From positions 496,001-560,000 of the forward strand of contig NC_037311.1 of assembly GCF_000143535.2 (NCBI RefSeq): a stretch of DNA of 64,000 nucleotides. Direction: 5' to 3'. Position numbers and translations under genes: made by a program. Positions within the stretch are counted from its first letter, which is position 1; every line of letters starts with the position of its first letter. Below are positions 45,275-56,213 of this stretch, one piece after another. The stretch comes from Botrytis cinerea B05.10. Taxonomy: Eukaryota; Ascomycota; Leotiomycetes; Helotiales; Sclerotiniaceae. The notes beneath the pieces are model-generated. The model saw nothing but the letters and a program-made list of their open reading frames with translations, was not told the DNA's origin and made no database searches.

Positions 45275-48200
45275 ATGAAGGAGGATGCGAGGCAGAAGAA
45301 GAGTGAAAAGGAACTTGAAGATCTCTCTTGGTTGAGAGGTCCGAAATGGTTGTTGGAATTGCAAGCACAGGATAGGAATGGGGGAGTCAATGATGTTTCA
45401 CAGCAGGTACTGCAGTATAGGGATAGGAGATTGAGGAAGGAGATGGAGGGGCATAAGAGTGAAGAGTATGAGTGGAATCCTAAGGATTTCCGTTGTCCTG
45501 CGCCAGATAGTGAGACAGAGGAAGAAAAGGATTTTAGTAGGGATAGTGAAGGAGATGTTGTGATGGGAGGATTGAATTCATCGGGTGTGTCGCCTACAGA
45601 ACTCAGTACTCCATCTACCACGACGACGCTTTATGAGCTCGAACAAAAGCTTGATAGAGACCTGCAGCGATTGTTGGAAGAGGGAATCAAAAAGATAAAG
45701 GAGTATGATGTTCATGCGGACAACTCGTTGAAGGATTTCAAAGATAAGTTGGCGCAAGATATTATCAACGGTGTTGGAATGGACACAACGGAGGGTGAAC
45801 AATTGAAGAACACAGGGTCGAAGATCAATGTACCAACTCCATACGTGCCTCATGTGGGTATACTTAAAAAGAAGTCTGCTTTAATGTCAACTTCCTTAGA
45901 CTCGCCAGCCAGTATTCGGAAGAAATCAGTATCGATCCAGACCCCAGTGGAGGGCGGGGCTGATTGCGATAGCATTTTGAAGAAGCCGGTACCAATCCAA
46001 TCTTCAACAGAGAATGATGGTAGTCCTTTAAAGAAACCTATATCGATTCAAATACCAGCCAATATTCATAATGGAGTTTCGGGAAGACCACTTGTACAAA
46101 GTCCAAAGGAAATTACTGGTAGCGCTTCAAAGAAAGTTCGTCTTGATGATCCCTTCTGGAATGGCCCTTCAAGTTCAAGTTCAAGTTCAGGTCCGCTGTT
46201 TATGAATCATCCAGCCAGTGCACAGAGCCAGGTTTCTTCCCCAATGAATGCTCCTACGGGACCAGCAAAGTCCAGGCGTCCCTCAAATTCTTCGGATGGG
46301 CCTCATACTCCTAGTACGCCTAAAGTTTCGACAGGTCCATCAAATTCTAAACTTTCCAGGCGTCCATCAAGCTCTTCGAGTCGACTGCAGAGTCCCAATG
46401 TGGCAGCTTTCCTCGCCGGCTCTTCGAGTTTCAATGTATCTACGCCCCGTCTTCTTCATTCTCGAAGTGCGCCACAGGATTCTTCTTCTCCTCGTCGGCT
46501 ATCTGATGCCAGTCTGCGAGGTGGTCTAGCTTCGCCGTCCATGATTTCCACGCCATCGACAGATTCTAAAAGCACAGATTCCCATGCTGGCAAAAGTTTC
46601 ATATCATCATTTACCTGGCTTCCGAAGCCTGGTAATCCCTTTGATCTAAAAACTCTAATTGGGGATGAGATTGAAATTACTAAACATGAATCAGGGAGCA
46701 ATTATGTTGCATTTAACAGGACTTCGAGACAGACGGGTCACATCGATATCAAATATTTCTGGCAGGATATCGAGCCCATCGGACTGCTTGGCACAACCTT
46801 CATATCTTCGATCCGATATATTCCAAGATATTCCAATAGCTTCTACGATTTAGAGATCCATTATGGTGATAAAGTCAAAATCACGAGTTTTCACTCCGGC
46901 AAGGCATATACAGGATTCAATACGAGAACAAAAATAGCAGGGCTATTTAATTCCAAATTTTATCTAGAGGACATTAAAGACACCGAGCTAATCAACAAAA
47001 CCGCCATGCTATCTGGCCCCCGTCACAATCATAATGACGTTCCTCCTCTTTCACATATCGGTAAAACCTTCATAGCAACGTGTACCTTCGGTCCGAAAAG
47101 TGCCAAAGATGTGACTAGTCTGGAAATTAGAATTGGCGATAAGATTTCCATTACCAAGTATGCCTCTGGAGTTAATTATATGGGATTTAATGAAAATTCG
47201 GGAGAGACGGGCCAATTCGACATGGATGTTTTCTGGAAGGATGTTAGGACTTCAAATTTTGAATCTGTTGACGGACCATCTACGTTTAAGAAAAACCCCA
47301 AAAACAACATGAATCCACATGTTGGCAAAACTTTCATTTCATCGCACACCTATTTCCCAAGAAGTGGTGCAGCTGATGATCTAGTTATAAAATCTGGAGA
47401 TGCCATCGAACTTGTCAAGCATAAATTTGGTGACGTGTTTGAGGGTTATAATACCAGAACAGATAGGATGGGCTTAGTCAACATCTCATACTTTGTGAAA
47501 GACATCAATTCTGTTGATAAGATTGGAGAACCTTTCTCGGCAACGAGGTCTCGACGTACCGAGAATCACTCGTATGGTAGTAGTATTCCACAGATCGACG
47601 GCAACGACGACTACGAGGATTATCCCCAAATAAAATCCGCTGTACATGTTGGCAAAATTTTCATCTCATCACACTCTTGGTTTCCCAATGATGGCGGTGA
47701 TCTAGCAATAGGTCATGGCGATACTGTTGAAATTATCGGTCACAACTTTGGGGAAAGCTATGAGGGTTACAATACCAGAACTCAGAGGACTGGCCGATTC
47801 AAAGCCAACTTCTTTCAGAGAGATATCGATGCTGTTGATCATATTGGAAAGACTTTCACAGCCACAAGCAGCTTGCATGACCCGGACTCTGGTGCTCTAC
47901 ATATCAATCACGGTGATATGATTAAAATCACAAACATCATAGGACTAGATTTGTACACGGGAAACAATTTAAGTACCAGACAAACGGGAGGCAAATTCTA
48001 TATTGATCAATTTCGGGAAGATGTCAAACGTGCCCATTATACTGGTATTGTTGAGAACCGAGCAAACAACGATCGCCATTTTGCCGATGAAATCCAGGAC
48101 GATATCAACTACAACCATTCGACTGGTGGAATTCAAGATGATTTCTCGCCTCTCAACTATATAGATAAAGCTTTCACAGCAACGAGTGTCCAGGGTCCTC

Positions 48201-48544
48201 GAGGGCCTTTGGATGTCACGCTATCGATCTCCATAGGTGATATGATTGAAATTAAGAAGTTCGTCTCCGGCTTAACTTTTCGTTGCTTCAACATCACGAG
48301 GGGTAAATCCGGAAATGTCAAGTTGGATGGTTATTGGAAAGACATCGAGGCTGCTGATGGATCTCTACATGGCGTGAATGGAAACCGTATGGATGTTGAT
48401 TCGCCTATTAGTAAAATTTCAACGCCAGGTAGTTTTGGGGGTGGTGTACAGCAACAGCAACAAGAACAAGAACAATTAGATAAAACCAGGTTTAAGATCA
48501 AGGGGGCTTCGCGTAACTCGTCACATGTCAGGGGAATTTTGTAG
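45275..48544 (+). CDS. Large protein with seven tandem SH3-like repeats (hypothetical)
   Basis: The open frame runs without ATG from a TGA at 45005-45007. The first in-frame ATG is at 45275, giving 1089 residues. Upstream codons already look coding (charged, coiled-coil-like), so the true start is probably further 5', perhaps via an intron. The N-terminal part is helical and charged; a middle Ser/Pro-rich disordered stretch holds repeated KKPV/PIQ motifs. From about 46585 to 48350 there are seven repeats of about 60-75 residues, each with G(K)xFISS at the start, a GDxIEI turn, a Y/F-x-G-x-N-x-(R)T turn and an aromatic-x2-D(I/V) end. Repeat starts are near nt 46585, 46790, 47062, 47322, 47650, 47850 and 48167. 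The GD-plus-G-aromatic pattern is SH3-like. No known named family is recognised. A glutamine run lies near the C-terminus. Confidence 0.7.
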   Translation: MKEDARQKKSEKELEDLSWLRGPKWLLELQAQDRNGGVNDVSQQVLQYRDRRLRKEMEGHKSEEYEWNPKDFRCPAPDSETEEEKDFSRDSEGDVVMGGLNSSGVSPTELSTPSTTTTLYELEQKLDRDLQRLLEEGIKKIKEYDVHADNSLKDFKDKLAQDIINGVGMDTTEGEQLKNTGSKINVPTPYVPHVGILKKKSALMSTSLDSPASIRKKSVSIQTPVEGGADCDSILKKPVPIQSSTENDGSPLKKPISIQIPANIHNGVSGRPLVQSPKEITGSASKKVRLDDPFWNGPSSSSSSSGPLFMNHPASAQSQVSSPMNAPTGPAKSRRPSNSSDGPHTPSTPKVSTGPSNSKLSRRPSSSSSRLQSPNVAAFLAGSSSFNVSTPRLLHSRSAPQDSSSPRRLSDASLRGGLASPSMISTPSTDSKSTDSHAGKSFISSFTWLPKPGNPFDLKTLIGDEIEITKHESGSNYVAFNRTSRQTGHIDIKYFWQDIEPIGLLGTTFISSIRYIPRYSNSFYDLEIHYGDKVKITSFHSGKAYTGFNTRTKIAGLFNSKFYLEDIKDTELINKTAMLSGPRHNHNDVPPLSHIGKTFIATCTFGPKSAKDVTSLEIRIGDKISITKYASGVNYMGFNENSGETGQFDMDVFWKDVRTSNFESVDGPSTFKKNPKNNMNPHVGKTFISSHTYFPRSGAADDLVIKSGDAIELVKHKFGDVFEGYNTRTDRMGLVNISYFVKDINSVDKIGEPFSATRSRRTENHSYGSSIPQIDGNDDYEDYPQIKSAVHVGKIFISSHSWFPNDGGDLAIGHGDTVEIIGHNFGESYEGYNTRTQRTGRFKANFFQRDIDAVDHIGKTFTATSSLHDPDSGALHINHGDMIKITNIIGLDLYTGNNLSTRQTGGKFYIDQFREDVKRAHYTGIVENRANNDRHFADEIQDDINYNHSTGGIQDDFSPLNYIDKAFTATSVQGPRGPLDVTLSISIGDMIEIKKFVSGLTFRCFNITRGKSGNVKLDGYWKDIEAADGSLHGVNGNRMDVDSPISKISTPGSFGGGVQQQQQEQEQLDKTRFKIKGASRNSSHVRGIL

Positions 48545-49454
48545 CAAAGTGAGAATTGTACGATACGGAGAAAAATAGGAATGCAGAAGTGGAGTTGAGT
48601 TGAAAAGTATTGAGTATTCGACCAAGGGGATGTACATATCTGGGGCATAAATGGAATTTGGAACTTTGATTCTCGAGAAAAAATACTCACACGGGGATTG
48701 GGGTTGGGGCGTCAAAAGTTTTTGACTTCTTTTCTGTGTAGAAGGAAGTGGGAGGATTTTGCGTTGTGTTGTTTTGCACTGCATGTGCTTGGTGATTTCA
48801 TCATATTTCTCGAGAGCAGGGAGTTTATAGATAGATACCTAGATTTTAATTTAGATTTTTCTTCGCCTTTTCATCATCGACTGTATTTGGACTTTGAGCA
48901 CTCTAATGGAGGGATCTTGATGGTGAGCGGGCATGTATCTTAGTGGCTGGCTGGTACACTGGCCTCTGACTGGCTGGTCGATTGTATGCTTGGTCCATGA
49001 TTTGGAGGTGATGGGTGTGTGGTTTTATTAGATCACTTCATGATAAAATAAATAGACATATTCCACTTCTACGGAGTTGATTGGGAGTTTCGATCTGCGA
49101 CCAATAAAATGGCTCGAATGGGTGAAGTAAAGAATAGGACCCTGTTCTAGAGATATCAATGAGCTTGAGATTGTGCCGGTCATTTTATTTCATTGCAATG
49201 ATTGCATATTGAAAAAATGTGCATGTGAATAATCCCATTGAAATATTTTCGAAGCATGTCTTCTTGATCCCATGTAACTCAATATTGGAAATTTCCTAAA
49301 TTAGTCTATCGATTATCTAAATCAATGCCAGATACTGATTAATGCATTGCGTCAAGATACCTATGTGCCACGCCTTGAAAACTACTCGACTCCTGAAACC
49401 CATTCATGCCAAACGCCATCGCTGAAAGGATGCACCCCCAACTCAACCATAAAA
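48545..49454. other. Convergent intergenic region
   Basis: The 3' flanks of the SH3-like repeat gene and the UBL-WLM gene. No further gene is seen. Confidence 0.45.
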
Positions 49455-50516
49455 CTATGAAGTAGCAGATCCATCACCCGCACTTCCCCCTTCACCACCA
49501 CTCTGTTCCCTCACCTTCCTCATTCTCTCCTCCGCCGCCTTCGCCAAAATCTCCCTCCTGCTCATTCCCTGTCCCGAATTTGCTCCCGAATTCACACCCG
49601 TGCTTTCCGCACCCCCTGAACCTCCAACTCCCAGTACAAACTCACCTCCGCTCCACCCCCCATGATCATCCACTTCCTCTCTACTATAATACTCCTCTTC
49701 CCCCACCGCATGGCCTCCGCTCCTCCAATCATTCCCCTCAACCTCCTTTTCTATCTCCTTACACAGATTCCAGAAATTTCGATCATGGGGTCCCCAGACA
49801 TTATGCGCCAATTCGTGACATAGCGTATTTCGGATAGTTTTATAATCTCGATATCCATCATACGCATCCGTTCTCAACCGCAATTCGATCACCTCCCCCT
49901 GATTCCTGTTCAGACCCAAAGTGCGCGATGTTCCTTCATGATTCGAAACGGTATGTTCAATCGGATTCATTTCCGTCAGGAGAGGCACGGTAAATTTATG
50001 TTTGCGCATCGCGGCCTTGATGCCCGCGTCGTCTTTCAATCGCTGCAGAAATTGGAGGGATTTCCCGGGATTGGGCAGATAGGGAAGCGGTCGCAGAGTC
50101 TGGAATGTGTATTGTGCTTCTTCTTGTTCGCGCTTCCAATCGCGGGTTTTGTAGGCGGAGACTTTGGGCGCGGGACGAGTGCTGGGTCCGTTGACGCTGC
50201 GGGAGGCGGCTAGGGCCCCGGCCGCGACGGAGGATGCTTCGGCGATGGTGCTCCCCATGAGGGTTATCTTTTTGTCGGCGAGGGTTGGGATGGGGAGGGA
50301 AGGGTCTTTGAAGGGGAGTTTTAGAAGACCGAGTTTGGAGACCATGAGTTTTTGGTTCTGAGGCGGGATCGAGAGGGTGGTGGAAATGGAATCGGATAGA
50401 TCGGTGATGGTTGCTGTGGGGGGTAGAGAGAAGATGTGAGGTTTGCCATGATGAGTGATGGTTATGGAGACTAGATCTTGAGGATTAGTAGACATGTCGT
50501 CGTTGGTGGAATCCAT
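49455..50516 (-). CDS. UBL-WLM domain metalloprotease (Wss1/ubiquitin-metalloprotease-like)
   Basis: A single exon of 353 residues from the ATG at 50516. An earlier non-ATG extension of nine codons exists but is not preferred. Residues about 10-85 form a ubiquitin-like domain (VSITITHHGKPHIFSLPP...LKLPFKDP...KITLMG). The WLM domain follows, with the zinc-protease motif HELAHNVWGPHD at about 234-245: two His and Glu in HELAH plus the third His. The WLM family includes Wss1, which cleaves DNA-protein crosslinks, and UBL-WLM fusions of unknown role. The C-terminal tail is Gly/Ser-rich with a basic RRE helix. This fusion (UBL first, WLM second) fits the fungal 'ubiquitin/metalloprotease fusion' group rather than Wss1 itself. 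No SHP box or SIM is obvious. Confidence 0.85.
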   Translation of the reverse strand: MDSTNDDMSTNPQDLVSITITHHGKPHIFSLPPTATITDLSDSISTTLSIPPQNQKLMVSKLGLLKLPFKDPSLPIPTLADKKITLMGSTIAEASSVAAGALAASRSVNGPSTRPAPKVSAYKTRDWKREQEEAQYTFQTLRPLPYLPNPGKSLQFLQRLKDDAGIKAAMRKHKFTVPLLTEMNPIEHTVSNHEGTSRTLGLNRNQGEVIELRLRTDAYDGYRDYKTIRNTLCHELAHNVWGPHDRNFWNLCKEIEKEVEGNDWRSGGHAVGEEEYYSREEVDDHGGWSGGEFVLGVGGSGGAESTGVNSGANSGQGMSRREILAKAAEERMRKVREQSGGEGGSAGDGSATS

Positions 50517-51102
50517 GATCTCTGCGATTTCCACTTCTTCCAAATTTAGAATTCACAGCACAATGCGAATGAATGAAGGACTAGATGCAATAGCTATACT
50601 GGCACTTGTAGAAAGAGTGTATGATTTTGTATTGAGAGCTATATACGATATATAGTTTAATAGAATAGTAATCATTAGAACTTTCTAGGCAAAAAGCCGC
50701 TTCGTAATCACAGTGTTCTATTCTCCAAGCTCACCAGACGTCTTGCCACAAAGTCAAACTATAGATTACATAATCCACCACCGTCCTTTGCCAAGCTTTC
50801 CGATCCGCCGCCGCCAATAACCTTACTTCATCATCCCTGGCGGTACCTTTTTACAAGGCTAAATCGAGACTCAGAGTTAGCACTTAGCTAAGCTTCAAGT
50901 TGCGTGTCCTCAATCCCGTCCATCAACCACAACTCCAACTGTGCGACTGAATGTTTCTATTGTAACAATTGATTTATTGATTTCAATTGTTTTGCTCAAT
51001 TCTTGACTTGGTTCTAAATCTCTTTTCTTTGAAACTTTGGGTCTTTGAAATAAAGTATCTGCGAGTGCGCATGTGTAGGGAAACTCCCTTGACTTGCCCA
51101 TC
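50517..51102. other. Divergent promoter region
   Basis: 586 bp between the UBL-WLM gene (minus) and ERD2 (plus). Nothing further is recognised. Confidence 0.4.
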
Positions 51103-51866
51103 ATGAATCTTTTTCGAATCCTGGGTATGCTGTTCCCCAAATGCCTTCGCACATTGAAGTCCAAGAGCTGATCCATTGCGCTTCTAGGGGATTTCTCCCA
51201 TCTTCTTTCAATCCTGATTCTGCTCCATAAAATGCACCAAACAAATGTACGTTCCCTACCCCTTCCCCTCTCCAGCCAGCCAACCAACCATCTAACCCCC
51301 TCCAGTCCTGCGCCGGCATATCCTTCAAATCTCAAGCTCTCTACCTTCTCGTCTACGTCACCCGCTACCTCGATCTCTTCTGGACCTTCACCGATTCCCT
51401 CTACAACACCACCTTCAAGCTCCTGTTCCTGTGCTCCTCCGGCTACACAATCTACCTAATGACCACCTCCTTCAAACCCACCCACGACCCCAACCTCGAC
51501 ACATTCCGCGTGCAGTATCTTCTTGGTGGTTCCCTTGCCCTCGCTTTCATCTACCCCTACGCCTATACCCCCTCTGAAATCCTCTGGGCCTTCAGCATCT
51601 GGCTTGAATCCGTTGCTATCCTCCCACAACTCTTCTTGCTCCAAAGAACAGGAGAAGCCGAGACAATCACTGCGAACTATCTCTTCGCATTGGGAAGTTA
51701 CAGAGCGTTATATATACCGAATTGGTTGTGGAGATATTTCCAAGAGAGCCACTGGGACGGAATTGCTGTGTTTGCGGGAGTGATTCAGACAGTTCTTTAT
51801 TCGGATTTCTTTTGGATTTATTACACCAAGGTTATGAAGGGAAAGAGATTTACTTTGCCTGTATAA
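51103..51866 (+). CDS. ERD2: ER lumen protein retaining receptor (KDEL/HDEL receptor Erd2)
   Basis: Three exons, 51103-51124, 51188-51246 and 51306-51866, with donors GTATGC and GTACGT and acceptors CTAG and CCAG. The joined frame gives 213 residues, the usual length. The protein starts MNLFRILGDFSHL, the invariant Erd2 N-terminus, and continues with CAGISFKSQALYLLVYVTRYLDL. Seven hydrophobic segments follow, including EILWAFSIWLESVAILPQL and the end segment YSDFFWIYYTKV. Erd2 binds HDEL/KDEL tails in the Golgi and returns ER chaperones by COPI vesicles. The first exon codes only about seven residues, so open frames alone miss the true start. The short C-terminal tail carries basic residues after the last membrane segment, as the family does. 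Confidence 0.93.
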
Positions 51867-52431
51867 ACTTCTTGAAGGAATTTATTGAATCCAAGCTTTG
51901 TTTTACTAAAGCAGAGATCGAAGCCAGAGGAACGGACGAAAAAGGATGCGCAGACGAGTCGGTTCGCGACGGAGAGAAAGAATTACAGAAAAAAGGGAAC
52001 ACCTGTACGACAAATGGCTCTTTGTCGAAGGAGAGCCATAGAAAAAATAAAGATATGATGAGCATGGCTTGGCGTTGGATGGAGACGGGTCTCGAGGCAC
52101 AGCAGGGTAGGGAAACGAGGCTCACAGGTTTTCTCCGGCAATTTTGTACAGTATTTGTAAAATGCATGCATAGAGTATGTTCTCTGACCCATCAAAAGTG
52201 CAACTACACCTTGAAGTGATTGGAAGGGTAAATATATTTTATCTAGTTCATGTTATTTCATAAACTTCACATTATCACGCATTCCATTAACCCCCCGAAA
52301 CCCGGTAATAGACATCATCATTTTCTTAAATTGGCATTTTTTCATTTGACTGCCTACAACCCATATATACACAAACACCATTGTTTGACGCACGCAAGAA
52401 ACCCAAATACAAAAACCCATCCAGATCAAGA
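51867..52431. other. Convergent intergenic region
   Basis: Between Erd2 (plus) and the complex I 78-kDa gene (minus). No further gene is seen. Confidence 0.45.
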
Positions 52432-54982
52432 TCAAGGACCATAAGCGACTCTTCCACGAGGATTTTGGCTCGAGTAGCCTGGGGCCAGGAAATTAGTTTC
52501 GGGGTTTCCTGTTTCCTTTGCTGCCGAACATCTGGCCATTGTTGGGGAACTGTAGTTTGCGTTAGCTTTTTGGATCTTCGGTGGCTGAGGGATAAAAAGA
52601 GAGAAAGAGGGGAGTAGGGAACTGGGATGTGAATAAACTAACCTTCTTGAAATAACATCTGTGAAATAAAAGTTATCAATAACCTTCTTCAAAGGTGCCC
52701 CCGTTGACTTGCTACCCTTGTTCTGATCCACCAATTGAACCTTGCTCAATTCTCTCAAAGCAACTGGTTCAACGACATCATAGCTAGCTAATGAAGGACT
52801 GATCTCCACCATACGATCACGCAGAGCAGCGACATCATCATATGGTAATGGAGCACCCAAGAATTCACTGACTGCTCGGATGATCTTCCAATCAGTTCTT
52901 GCGGCACCAGGTAATGAAGTAGCAGCACGAGTCATTTGTACACGTCCTTCGGTGTTGACGTAAGTTCCGGCCTTCTCAGTATATGCGGCACCTGGAAGAA
53001 CGACATCGGCGATTTGAGCTCCACGGTCACCGTGATGGCCTTGGTAGACAACAAAGGCGTTCTTAGGGATATCAGCAGCATTGAATTCATCAGCACCAAG
53101 TAACCAAACGAATTTAGGCTTAGTCTCGGCAACATCTTGGGAAGGTGTGGTGAAGCCAACTTCAAAAGCGCCTGCTCTTGAGGCAGCACGTTGAAGAACG
53201 TTGTATCCATTCCACTCCTCTGTCAAGAAGTTCGAGGCGTGTTTCTCAACGAAAGTACCAACAGTCTCATACATAGCCTTGGCATCAGCGTGGTCAGTGA
53301 CACCTGAACCAACGATGATCATTGGTCTCTTGGCCTCTGCCAGCTTTTTGCCGAAAGGTCCAGCAAGGGTCTCCTTCAAGGCGGCAGCATCAGTACCGAG
53401 ATGCTCAAACTCGAAAGTTGACTCCCATGCTTCACCGATGACACCAATCTCAAGGTCAGAACGTAACCATTGTTTGCGGATACGAGCGTTAAGACCAGCA
53501 GCTTCATGTCTGGTATTGCTTCCAACGATCAAAATAGCATCGGCTTCCTCTACACCCCAGATCTTAGAGTTGAATAAGTAATTCGAACGAACATCGATTC
53601 CGTGTGGCATAGGGGCGTTTCCAGATGGCTGATCAAGGGCCAAGTTCTCAGAGCCAAGCTTGTTGGCAAGATCCTTCATGGCAACCATAGATTCAGTCTC
53701 AATTAATTCTCCGGCAATGACCTTGAATTCGTTACCCTTTGGAGCAAAATCTTTGTATGCTGCACCAATCTCGACCAAAGCTTGCTCCCAACTGACTGGA
53801 AGGAATTTGCCATCCTTCTTGATTAATGGGGTAGTGAGTCTTTGAGTTTTCAATCCATCGCAGGCAAATCGTGTCTTATCGTTGATCCATTCCTCGTTGA
53901 CGTCGTCGTTTAACCTAGGGAGAATTCGCATAACTTCGAGACCTCTTGAGTCGACTCGAATGTTTGATCCTAAACCGTCCAATACATCAATAGATTCGGA
54001 GTGTTTCAATTCCCAAGGTCTGGCTCTGAAAGCGTATGGTTTTGATGTCAGAGCTCCAACAGGGCACAAATCTATAATGTTTCCAGACATCTCGGAATCC
54101 AGGTTCTTCTCAAGGTATGTTCCAATCTGCAAATCGTTTCCACGTCCAGTCGATCCGAGTTCCGGTGCACCAGCAATATCGTTTGCGAATCGAATACATC
54201 TTGTACATTGAATACATCTGTTCATCGAGGTCTTGATGAGGGGTCCAATATTTTTATCCTCGGAGGCACGCTTGCCACCAACTTCGTGGAATCGTCCACG
54301 ATCAGCTCCGTATCTCATAGATTGATCTTGCAAATCACACTCTCCCCCCTGGTCGCAGATAGGACAATCTAGCGGATGGTTGGCCAATAAAAATTCCATA
54401 ACTCCTTCTCGGGCTTTGTGTGTGAGGGGTGAATTGGTCTTGACGACCATACCGGGCTGTACCGGCCATGCGCATGATGCAACTGGTTTTGGTGCTTTCT
54501 CAACTTCAACTAGACACATACGACAATTTCCAGCAATCATAAGTTTTCTGTGGTAAGATATTCGGATCAGTGGGGTTCGTTTGTAACATGCGCACTCGTG
54601 TCGACTTACTCATGATAACAATATCTATGAAAGTGTTAGCAGAAAACTCCAGCAGATATAATTCCCTTTGGAAGCTTGCCTTGGTACTACAGCTCCTGCC
54701 TTCTCACATGCTTGGATTAAAGCAGAACCAGCTGTGGCGTGTCAACAACTTTTTCCTATCCCAATTGTAACCACTCCAGCATACCTTCTATAGAAACCTG
54801 TTTGCCATCTAGCATAGAAATTAGCCAAATCTCCTGTGATACCCTTGGCGGATCCAATGCTACTTACCAACAGTAAGAGTAACCTCTGCCTGTCTTCTAT
54901 TTGTAGTCGCGAATGATCTTGCAACATATAAACTTTGCCTACTGCTTCGTAGAGCGGATCTCGATAGAGTTGACCTCAGCAT
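52432..54982 (-). CDS. nuo78: NADH-ubiquinone oxidoreductase 75/78-kDa subunit, mitochondrial
   Basis: Six exons: 54982-54868, 54808-54785, 54731-54680, 54624-54610, 54547-52643 and 52549-52432. The frames agree and give 742 residues, close to the known fungal length. The N-terminus is a basic presequence (MLRSTLSRSALRSSRQ..). The 2Fe-2S motif starts in the 15-nt exon 4 (YCYHE) and continues with GNCRMC and SCAWPV. The 4Fe-4S ligands follow in HPLDCPICDQGGECDLQ and RCIQCTRCIRFAND, with CPVGAL after. The large C-terminal molybdopterin-like domain is complete, ending SSQNPRGRVAYGP. This subunit carries electrons from the flavin module into complex I in the inner membrane. The intron after exon 3 uses GC at the donor (CCAAG|GCAAGC). 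The last intron starts GTTAGT. Confidence 0.93.
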
Positions 54983-55177
54983 GGTGTGTATGTAGAATCT
55001 GGGTATGAACAGCAAGAAAGAAAGAAACTGCGCAGGACAAAGAGGTGGCGAGGGGAAACCCTTCAATTGATTAATTATCTACTTCTTTACCCCAAATTCA
55101 TTTGAAGCTCTCGTCGTTCGGATGTAACTTGTTAGCGTATATCGTGGAATTTACTAATCCCGTTCCCCGTCATCGTG

Positions 55178-55182
55178 ATTGG
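55178..55182 (-). promoter_or_regulatory. CCAAT box (HAP-type) upstream of the complex I gene
   Basis: ATTGG on the plus strand (CCAATCA on minus) lies about 196 bp upstream of the ATG. HAP/CCAAT control is common for respiratory genes in fungi. Function here is inferred. Confidence 0.35.
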
Positions 55183-56213
55183 TTCGTCCGCGCTGACTAA
55201 GATCCCACACTATAAAGCTCTTCACATTTGGAAATTTTCTAACCTTTTCTTCTTTTCTTCTTCATTTAAATTGTAATGGACACTTTTATTGTGGGTGTAC
55301 TTGAGTGAAGCAATTCACAATCAATCGAGTCTTCCTCTATCTTGTGTTCTAGAAGAACATATAATGAGCGCTGGAATGGATGCAAATGAAATCTTTTCTT
55401 ACAAAAAAGCTTTATGAATGCGCAACTTACCGCCGGCTGCTACATACTACTTGAGAATATATATATCACTGCTCGCTGTCGATGAATCCAAGTCGACGGC
55501 ATGAATTGTTAAGAATTGAGTAGTCGTCATGACTTGGATGTGGTGACGACCATCTACCTAGCTTTGAATCGTGGTTTGACTTCGATCTGTTGCCGTACAT
55601 CATTTTGATCGTTGTGATTTCTTTTATTGGTTTGGCCATCATCTATTTTCACAAAATCAATCGCTATGTCACATCTGCTTCTGGTTGTGGCTGCCAGAAT
55701 CTTGTTTGTCTTAAGAACCTCATTTCCTCACAATTTATTGTATGCCACAGCAGTAAACACAGTTCATCAAGACCTTTGCGCGAATGGCAGTGGAAAATTG
55801 TCTATTCCAAATCTACGGAATATCTTATTTCGACGATCTTCGGCACGTCCATTGCAGTATTTGGAGCGTATAACTTGCTGAGATCTCAAACTCTGCAACT
55901 GGTCCAGGATAGTACTTCGTCCCTTGCGTTGAATAGAATATGACCATTAATAAGAGCATCACGTCTATCGTCTGTACCGTCTTCACACCACTTATCCGAG
56001 GCTGATACCAAATTTGCTTTACATCACCGACATATGTCGACGGCCATGGAATGACAGCTTCCCTTCTAGTTATAAGTTTTTGAATGGTATACACCAACTT
56101 AGTTCAGCAGAAGGAGGGATTTTACTAGTCGACATGTAACACGTACCTCTTCCGTTCTCGAAATTCATTCGATGATCCTCGCAATCCCTCTTACCAATTG
56201 TAAAGTTTGCATT

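Noticed and set aside
45048..45278. Alternative start for the SH3-like gene in another frame (ATG at 45048)
   Set aside because: This frame ends at 45278 and no donor was found that would join it in phase to the long frame.
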